Source of the DNA: Anaeramoeba flamelloides
Taxonomy: Eukaryota; Metamonada; Anaeramoebidae
Assembly (NCBI GenBank): GCA_027625915.1
Contig: JANTQA010000023.1
Coordinates: 17,236,001-17,300,000, forward strand
DNA length: 64,000 bases
Direction of reading: 5' to 3'
In this document: positions 57,401 through 64,000 of the stretch, piece after piece
Numbering within the stretch: the stretch's first letter is position 1
Layout of the letters: the number at the start of each line of letters is the position of its first letter
The notes under the pieces: model-generated
What the model was told of the DNA's origin: nothing
The model's input: the letters and a program-made list of their open reading frames with translations, nothing else
Databases searched by the model: none
Made by a program: the position numbers and the translations under genes

Positions 57401-59743
57401 TTGATCTATATCTGAACCAAACCCATTTTGAGTATTAATTGGTTTTTGATTATTAATTTGTTCTGGAATATTTGAAGCTAATAGATTGTTTGCATTTTCA
57501 ATTGATTCATCTAAATTATTTGAGTATTGGCTTGATTGGACATTTTGACTTTTAGTTCTTGATAAAATATCATCAATTGATGTAAAGTTATTATTCTCGT
57601 TATAATTATTGTTTTGATTTTCTTTTAATTTATTTTCATTTTCATTATCTTTGCTGTTATTCTGAATGAAATTATTTTCATTGGTTTGGATTTGATCTGA
57701 ATTTTGAATGCTTTTATTTAAATTATTTGAGTATTGGCTTGATTGGATAGTTGTACTTTTAGATCTGGATAAAATAGCATCAATTGATGTAAAGCTATTA
57801 TTATCGTTATAATTATTGTTTTGATTTTCTTTTAGTTTATTTTCATTTTCATTATCTTTGTTGATATCGTAATAGTTGTTATTTTCATTGGTTTGGATTT
57901 GATCTGAATTTTGAATGCTTTTATTTAAATTATTTGAGTATTGGCTTGATTGGATAGTTGTACTTTTAGATCTGGATAAAATAGCATCAATTGATGTAAA
58001 GCTATTATTATCATTATAATTATTGTTTTGATTTTCTTTTAATTTATTTTCATTTTCATTATCTTCGTTGTTATTCTGAATGAAATTATTTTCATTGGTT
58101 TGGATTTGACTTGAATTTTGAATGCTTTTATTTAAATTATTTGAGTATTGGCTTGATTGGGCATTTAGACTTTTAGTTCTTGATAAAATATCATCAATTG
58201 ATGTAAAGTTATTATTCTCGTTATAATTATTGTTTTGATTTTCTTTTAATTTATTTTCATTTTCATTATCTTTGCTGTTATTCTTCTGAATGTAATCATT
58301 TTCATTGGTTTGGATTTGATCTATATTTTGAATGTTTGTCTTTAAATTATTTGAGTATTGGCTTGATTGGATATTTAGACTTTTAGTTCTTGATAAAATA
58401 GCATCAATTGATGTAAAGCTATTATTCTCATTATAATTATTGTTTTGATTTTCTTTTAGTTTATTTTCATTTTCGTTGGTTTGGATTTGATCTGAATTTT
58501 GAATGCTTTTATTTAAATTATTTGAGTATTGGCTTGATTGGACATTTGTACTTTTAGTTCTTGATAAAATATCATCAATTGATGTAAAGTTATTATTCTC
58601 GTTATAATTATTGTTTTGATTTTCTTTTAATTTATTTTCATTTTCATTATCTTTGGTGTGATTGCCGTAATAGTTGTTATTTTCATTGGTTTGGATTTGA
58701 TCTTGATTTTGAATGTTTTTCTTTAAATTATTTGAGTATTGACTTGATTGGACATTTAGACTTTTAGTTCTTGATAAAATATCATCAATTGATGTAAAGC
58801 TATTATCCTGATGTAAACTATTGCCTTGGTTTCTATTTAAATTATTTTCATCTTCATTGTTGTTGTTAAAATTACTCTTATTTTCTTTTTTTTCTAAAAT
58901 TTTTTCAATGTCTGATTTATAACTGGTGGTTTGATTTTCTTCTTGATAATTCTGGTTTTCAGAACTTTTTGAGTTTTTCACACGATTTAGTAACTCATCT
59001 ATTTGATTGGAACTTTGCTTTTGGATATTTGAATTTGTTGAAGTGGGCTTTTTTTTGTAATTAATATGGTGTAAAATATCATCAATTGATCTTTTGTATA
59101 TTTGACTCTCATTCTTTGTTGATTGCTGTTGGTTTTCAAGTTGATTGCTAATCATTAAATTGTGTTCCTCTTCTTCTTCTTCTTCAATTGCATTGTTTGT
59201 CGAGAGACCAAGTAAGGAATCAATAGAAAAATTTGTTTTTTTTTTTCCTTGCAAACCAACAAGGTTGTTTTTTTCTTTTTCTTCGTTTTTTTCTTCTTCT
59301 TTTTTTTGGAAATCAGAAAGATCATTCGATAAATAATTATTTGAATTTCCCAAGACACTATTTGTCTTTGTTTTATTTAGTATTTCATCAATATAGGTCG
59401 TCGTGACGTTTGTTTGGGGACTGAAGTTTGTTGTCTGCTGATCCAATATTTCACTTTGTTGAGATCCATTTAAAATTTCTTTGTTTATTTCGATATCACT
59501 ATTTACAGAAAAGGTTCGAAACTTGGAAAGAATGTCATCAAGATTTGTGTTGGTTGTTTGTTTTTTTGTGTTTGAGGAAATTTTTTTTAAAAAATCATCA
59601 ACCTTTATTGTTTTTTTGTTTTTTGTTTATTGTTTTTAGTTGTTTGTTTTTTGTGAAAGGTTTTTTTTATTTTGAAGAAAGAGTGGGAAATGAATTAGGA
59701 AAAGGTTTTAGTAAAAAAAAAATATTCTATGTACCTCGCTCAT
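54428..59743 (-). CDS. RasGAP-domain protein with repeated IDxIL motifs, likely catalytically degenerate
   Basis: Exon 1 is 59743-59735 (MSE), the intron 59734-59603 (GTACAT...AAAG) and exon 2 is 59602-54428, giving 1,727 aa ending TAA. RasGAPs speed GTP hydrolysis by Ras-type GTPases with an arginine finger. The C-terminal 450 residues match the all-helical RasGAP fold: KRYFKKNDIFFLIALMEYTS, IQGIFQSDDLLIKLMITYF, KVEGKEYLKKIFKDLMDEIL and IRIKNIFHMIHKLLTHKY. NIFFSYFIGLALNSPFQYGL corresponds to FLRFxxPAIxxP. Where the family has LFR (finger) this protein has IFQ (about 55263-55277), and FLR is replaced by FSY (about 54930). The N-terminal 900 residues are Asn/Gln/Lys-rich with a short motif recurring about 17 times (FTSIDDILSRTKS, QIDELLNRVKNS, EIDRLVSLAKL, NLDDILSKFRTFS). 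A coiled coil lies near 56520-56640. The start was chosen because MSE splices in phase to VDDFLKKIS, itself a motif copy. Confidence 0.78.
57495..58815 (-). repeat. Coding minisatellite, seven units of about 69 codons
   Basis: Units begin FTSID(D/A)ILSR(T/S)KS and continue QSSQYSNNL..SIQN..QIQTNEN, then DNENENKLKENQNNNYN. Spacing is about 207-215 bp. One unit is shorter by about 12 codons. Two neighbouring units are nearly identical, which suggests recent unequal exchange. All units stay in frame. Confidence 0.85.
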
Positions 59744-62599
59744 TGGATTGGGATTTTAGGTAAATAGGTGAAAAAATTAAAAAAATAGATTTTTTTTTCA
59801 AATTTTATTTTAGTGATTATTTTTATTTTGAGATAACCTTATTCAGCAGTTTTAATTCTAGAATTATTGTAATTCAGTAAATTCTCTTTGGTAATTAGGA
59901 CTGATTTTTTAACTGTGATTTTTTGTACTTTACAGTAATTCCTTTGAATCGTACAGAATTTTGTAAATAAAATCTTTTTTGTCTTTTATTAGACTTTTTG
60001 GTCTTTGAAAGAAAAAACAAAATTTATTTCAGGATCCTGCTGTTACAATTTCCAACTTTCTGAAATGTAATCAGGACTTTACAAAGTACTCATTTAAAAT
60101 TTACTTTTTTTCTTTATTTCAATATCTTTTTTCTTGGAAGAAATTCATTGTTCCTACTAATTTCAATCGATTTGATGAGAAAGTCAAGAATTTAAATTGA
60201 GAAATTTTGATTGTCACATATACTTTAAAAGTGAATTTCTTAGTTTTTTCATGAATTGGTTTCAAATCTAGATGTAGTTGTTTGATTTTTTTTCAAATTC
60301 AAAGGAGAAAAATTTTCACTTTTTTTCAATTTTCGAAGAATTTTTTAATTTTGAATTCGGTTTACAACTAAAGGGTATTAGGTTTCAGATTCAAAAAAAC
60401 CTTACCAAAAGAAAGGGTATTCTTCTTCACGTTATTTCTCTCAAATAAAATTATAGGAATTATTTATGAACTCAAAGTTACATCAAAATCGAGATAATGT
60501 TAATTGTAAAATAAAACGATCAAAATTTTCATTCAACTTTCCATACATCACTCTCCAAGAATTAAAAGAAATCAACAAAGTCCACAATTCTAAACCAGAA
60601 AATTACTTGTCTTATCTTCTTGACAGAATAAAATATGAAATTTTACAAGATTTTAAAATCTTTTTTTAGGAAAGCCGAAAGAAAATTTTGTTAGATTTAT
60701 TTTGCAACAGATAGTAATTAAAGAACTCTCAAAAAATATCATTTCTAATTAATTTTGTCAATATGATCTTGGTTTTTTTATTAAATAATTCATAGAATAT
60801 TTTATGGAATTGAATCTTTGAAATGTTTGAGATTTGGTATTAAAATATCTTTTTTCCAATTGAAAAGTAATATTTATGGAATTAACGTCACGATAAATTT
60901 GAATACGATTAACTTATCTTATAATTGGATGTAAACGATATCAGTGCTGAATGGTTAACATGGTTTCTGTGAAATCTTATATAAAAATTATTTCATAAAA
61001 AATTGTTGGATTTTTTTACATATTTCACAATTGAAAAATTTTTGTTTTAATATTGTTTTTTAAATTCCTTTTCCCAATATTGAAAATAGAAACTAAAATA
61101 CAATTATTTTCGATTTCATAATTCTTATTTAGAACTTCCAAAAGTACCTATTTTTAAATTTTTTAATTTCAAAGAATAACACAATAATATCAACGAAAAA
61201 CAAAAAGGCAGATTAGGTTTGGTTTCTGTTTTTTTTTTTTTTAAAGTTATTTGTAAGATCAAATTTTTTTTATATTTCAGAAAAAATTTGTCAAAAGAAT
61301 CTATTATTAAAAAATATAGAAATATAAAACCTAAAAAAAAGATTTTTCAGAAATTACTTTGTAAAAATGAAAATTTGAAAAATTTTCAAAAAACTTCTCT
61401 ATTTTTTTACTTTTTTCACGTTGGTATATTAATATTTACAATTATTTGTCAGAAATATACCAAATCCACAATAACACTTGATTAAATAATTTTCTTTAAT
61501 TATTTATAGAAATAAGTAATTAAATAAAATTTTATCAAATAAAACAGAGAAGAAGAAAAATAACAAAAATATATACACAAGAATATAATTTTATATCACT
61601 GAATTACAAATTACCCACATCATGAAACACGAGGAGCAAAAATACGATGAAAATTATCTCTATTAAATAAAAATTCCACAAATTGTGATTAATAATTGAT
61701 ATTCCACAACTATCAGAGTGGGGAACTAGATAATCTAATTTATACATAAAAAATTTTTCAGTTGAACTATCCATTTTAATGAGTGGGTTACATGTGTCTA
61801 AAGGGATTCAATTGGTATTAGAATAAATATTTATTTTGGAAATTTACAAAATTGAAATCATTTTTTAGCATAATTTTTTTTTTTATTCAATTTTTATTTT
61901 AAAATGCTTTTCATTTGCAAATTATTATTTTTATTTCAAGAAAGAAACCCCCAGGGTAATGATGCGTTATTCTAAGGCTACTAAAACAGTGAAAATAATT
62001 GTTGAGAAATAATAATTATTTCTATTGTAATTTTATTGGATCTTCAGAAGATCAAAATAGACCATTATTTTGTTTTTCCCAATCGTGAAAAAGAATTTTA
62101 ATTTTTTCTCTTTTTAAGAAAATAAATTGACTTTTTTGTTTTTATTTCTGATGTATAACAACTATTCTTTGATTTGTATTATTCTTCTTAATTCTTTTTC
62201 TTCTTCAAAGGTCAATTATAATTAATAATCTTATTTGAAAAAAAGGTTGGGCCACTTTGACTGAAACAAAGTTTATATTACCCTTTTAACTAAAAAAATA
62301 TTTTCTTCTTTTTTTATAACCAAAAAATAAACTTACACATATATACTTTAAAATAAGTAAAAAAAAATTCCTACATCAACATCTAAGAAAAAAAAACAAA
62401 AAAACAACATTAATTTACTAAAAATCAAAAAAGAAAAAAAAATCAAATTGTGACATTATAAAAAAAAAATTTTTTTAACATCTATATAACATTTTTATAA
62501 CAAAATTTCATTTTGCATGAAAATCTTTTTTATTTTGTTTAGATTAAAAAATAGAGCATAAACCTTTCAAATTTACAAGTTCTAAATCAATTTTTGTTA

Positions 62600-63543
62600 A
62601 GGGACTAGTCTATATTAATTTTTTTTTTTTTAGCTAAATTTAATAGAGATTTAGAATTTTTTTTGCCAATTACTTAGATTTGAAATCAAAGTGAAAAACT
62701 TCTTTGTATAGTAATGAAATCTTGCTAAATGACATTCATTAAATTTTGTTATTTTTTTTATAGAAATAAAAAATTTTTCCTTTTTTTCACTTTTTTGAAA
62801 GTTGCTTTTTTTCAACTTTTCGTAAAAATACAAAAATAAAAATAAATATGATCAAGAAAGCAAAACTTTGTTACGTTTGTGGAAGGCGTACAAAAAATAG
62901 TTTGAAAAATAAACCTGAAAGGGTTTTTTTAGATTTGCATGAAAAAACAGTTTGATTCGAAAAAAATATACAATATATACTTTACTCTTAATAAAAGACA
63001 TTCTTTCTTTTCTTGTACCATTCTTTTTTTTTTTTTTTCATGAATCTACTTTTTGAGTTTACATTATTTTTTTTTTGTTGAATTTGAAGTTTTTTTAAGT
63101 ATTCCCAAATTACCATCCCAAAAATTTTTGTCAGAGTCAAAAAAAATCAAAGAAAAGAATAAGAACTATTTTTTAAAAAAGTAATTATTGATTGAACAAA
63201 TTGAGTTCTTTATAGAGTCAAGTTGGATGAACAGAAGTGAAAGAGAAAATATTTACTAGTTTTAAATTATTTTTTCGTTTTTAAAAATGAGAATAAATAA
63301 TATTTTTGAGAAAATAATTAAATCCAAAATTAATCAAAAAATTCTCATCCGTTAAAGATCTTTTTTGTTAAAAAAAATTTTAAAAGTCAATTTTTTTGAC
63401 AGAATTGTAAAATTTTAAAAAAACCAGAACTCAAAGTTCTAACATTGAAAAAACCTGTCTATTTTAAATTATAAACATATTTCAAGATAAAGATTCCTTA
63501 TTTAGTTATTGGTCAAAAAAAAAATTAATAGAGAACAGTCCCT
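62600..63543. mobile_element. Larger relative of MITE family B, 944 bp
   Basis: The left end AGGGACTAGTCTATATTAAT is mirrored by the right end TTAATAGAGAACAGTCCCT. Next to the ends lie family B blocks: TTTAATAGAGATTTAGAA and GCCAATTACTTAGATTTGAA on the left, CAAGATAAAGATTCCTTATT on the right. Between them is about 770 bp absent from the 174-bp copies at 5938 and 34100, including a small zinc-finger-like frame. The short copies could be deletion derivatives of an element like this. Confidence 0.5.
62849..62956 (+). pseudogene. Short C2-type zinc-finger-like frame inside the 944-bp element
   Basis: ATG reads MIKKAKLCYVCGRRTKNSLK, then NKPERVFLDLHEKTV and a TGA, 35 codons. The C-x2-C pair and following Arg/Lys cluster resemble the N-terminal DNA-binding finger of some transposases. 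No catalytic domain follows, so it may be a leftover first exon. The family is not recognised. Confidence 0.3.
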
Positions 63544-63913
63544 TAATAAGAGCTGATTTCTTCCTTTTTTTGATTAGCATATTTTTTGGTCTTTTGACAC
63601 ATGGCCGCTTTAAAAAGACTTAAATAGATTAGTAATTACAAAACAAACAAATAATCTCACTTCCAATTTCAAAGTTCTATAAACCTTAACAAATATTCAT
63701 CAATAAAGAAAGACAATACAATAGTACCTTACTCAATTTTTATGGAAATATAACCAAGTTTTTCTATTAGTATCTATCTGAATCTAACCAATTGAATACT
63801 AACCATTTTATTAATCTATTTCTGGAAACCATATTGTTCAAAAAAGTAGTTTATAATTTTTGATCAAAGAAAATTTTTATTTTTTCGTTATTACTCCAAA
63901 AATAATTCTTGGG

Positions 63914-64000
63914 ATGCCACTTCGAACAATTTTAATTTTCACTTTAATGTTTGTGTTTGCATCAACTTCTACACATCATTTTGAAATTGGTAAAAAGAGT
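63914..64000 (+). CDS. Secreted or membrane protein, 5' end only
   Basis: ATG 63914 opens a frame of 29 codons that reaches the window edge. MPLRTILIFTLMFVFASTST has a basic N-terminus, a hydrophobic core of about 12 residues and a small-residue cleavage region, i.e. a typical signal peptide, followed by HHFEIGKKS. The sequence G|GTAAAAAG near the edge could be an intron donor. The mature protein cannot be identified from this much. Confidence 0.5.
   Translation, partial: MPLRTILIFTLMFVFASTSTHHFEIGKKS

Larger units (their letters stand above)
59744..63913. other. Intergenic region with a family B-related element
   Basis: About 4.2 kb between divergent genes. The main content is the inverted-repeat element 62600-63543. 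A 67-codon frame at 60466-60669 has an ATG and the segment FPYITLQELKEINKVHNSKP but no recognisable family. A frame at 61219-61485 is not supported. Confidence 0.5.

Noticed and set aside
60466-60669. 67-codon frame with ATG and FPYITLQELKEI
   Set aside because: Possible gene fragment, but no family match and no splice-supported extension.
1-64000. tRNA, rRNA, CRISPR arrays, LTR elements or virus-derived genes
   Set aside because: I looked for tRNA-like TPsiC sequences, regularly spaced repeats, long direct terminal repeats and capsid-, envelope- or integrase-like frames, and found none.

Overview
The window looks like nuclear DNA of an AT-rich, free-living protist. Genes carry short GT-AG introns, intergenic DNA is nearly pure A/T with many homopolymer runs, and proteins are rich in Lys, Asn and Gln. 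A bacterial-type glycerol-3-phosphate dehydrogenase fused to a second flavoprotein and a DUF1667 domain, behind a mitochondrion-like presequence, suggests an anaerobe with hydrogenosome-type organelles. An Anaeramoeba-like metamonad would fit, but this is inferred from gene content and composition, not proven.

Layout. 1-563 (-) is the 5' part of an unrecognised lysine-rich gene that leaves the window. 4561-5411 (+) is signal peptidase complex subunit 2 in two exons. 7902-14443 (+) is a SCAMP membrane-trafficking gene of nine exons, one intron being about 4.5 kb and holding a decayed reverse transcriptase and a MITE. 17941-26321 (-) is one large Golgi-type glycosyltransferase gene, now a pseudogene, split by a 4,232-bp TTAA-flanked Kolobok-like DNA transposon (21047-25278). 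Removing the transposon and one TTAA rejoins the host reading frame exactly. 28415-31762 (-) is the intron-less 1,115-aa redox fusion. 39445-46429 (-) is CCT2 (TCP-1 beta) in five exons with a 4.65-kb intron. 48997-51790 (-) is an HSPA12-like Hsp70 relative whose frame changes inside an A31 run. 54428-59743 (-) is a RasGAP-domain protein with a repeated N-terminal motif and no visible catalytic arginines. 63914 to the window end (+) is the start of a secreted or membrane protein.

Between the genes lies mobile-element debris: several families of small terminal-inverted-repeat elements (two or more copies of three families), a 1.1-kb dispersed repeat that carries a short spliced reading frame, a 0.5-kb tandem duplication and simple repeats. 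I saw no tRNA, rRNA or CRISPR, and no LTR element or virus-derived gene.

The genes do not form a pathway. SPCS2, SCAMP and the glycosyltransferase belong to the secretory system, CCT2 and the HSPA12-like protein to folding, and the redox fusion to anaerobic organelle metabolism. All seven host genes whose 3' end is visible end in TAA. Three reading frames (SCAMP, glycosyltransferase, HSPA12-like) need a one-base change at a homopolymer, which suggests either assembly error or slippage.
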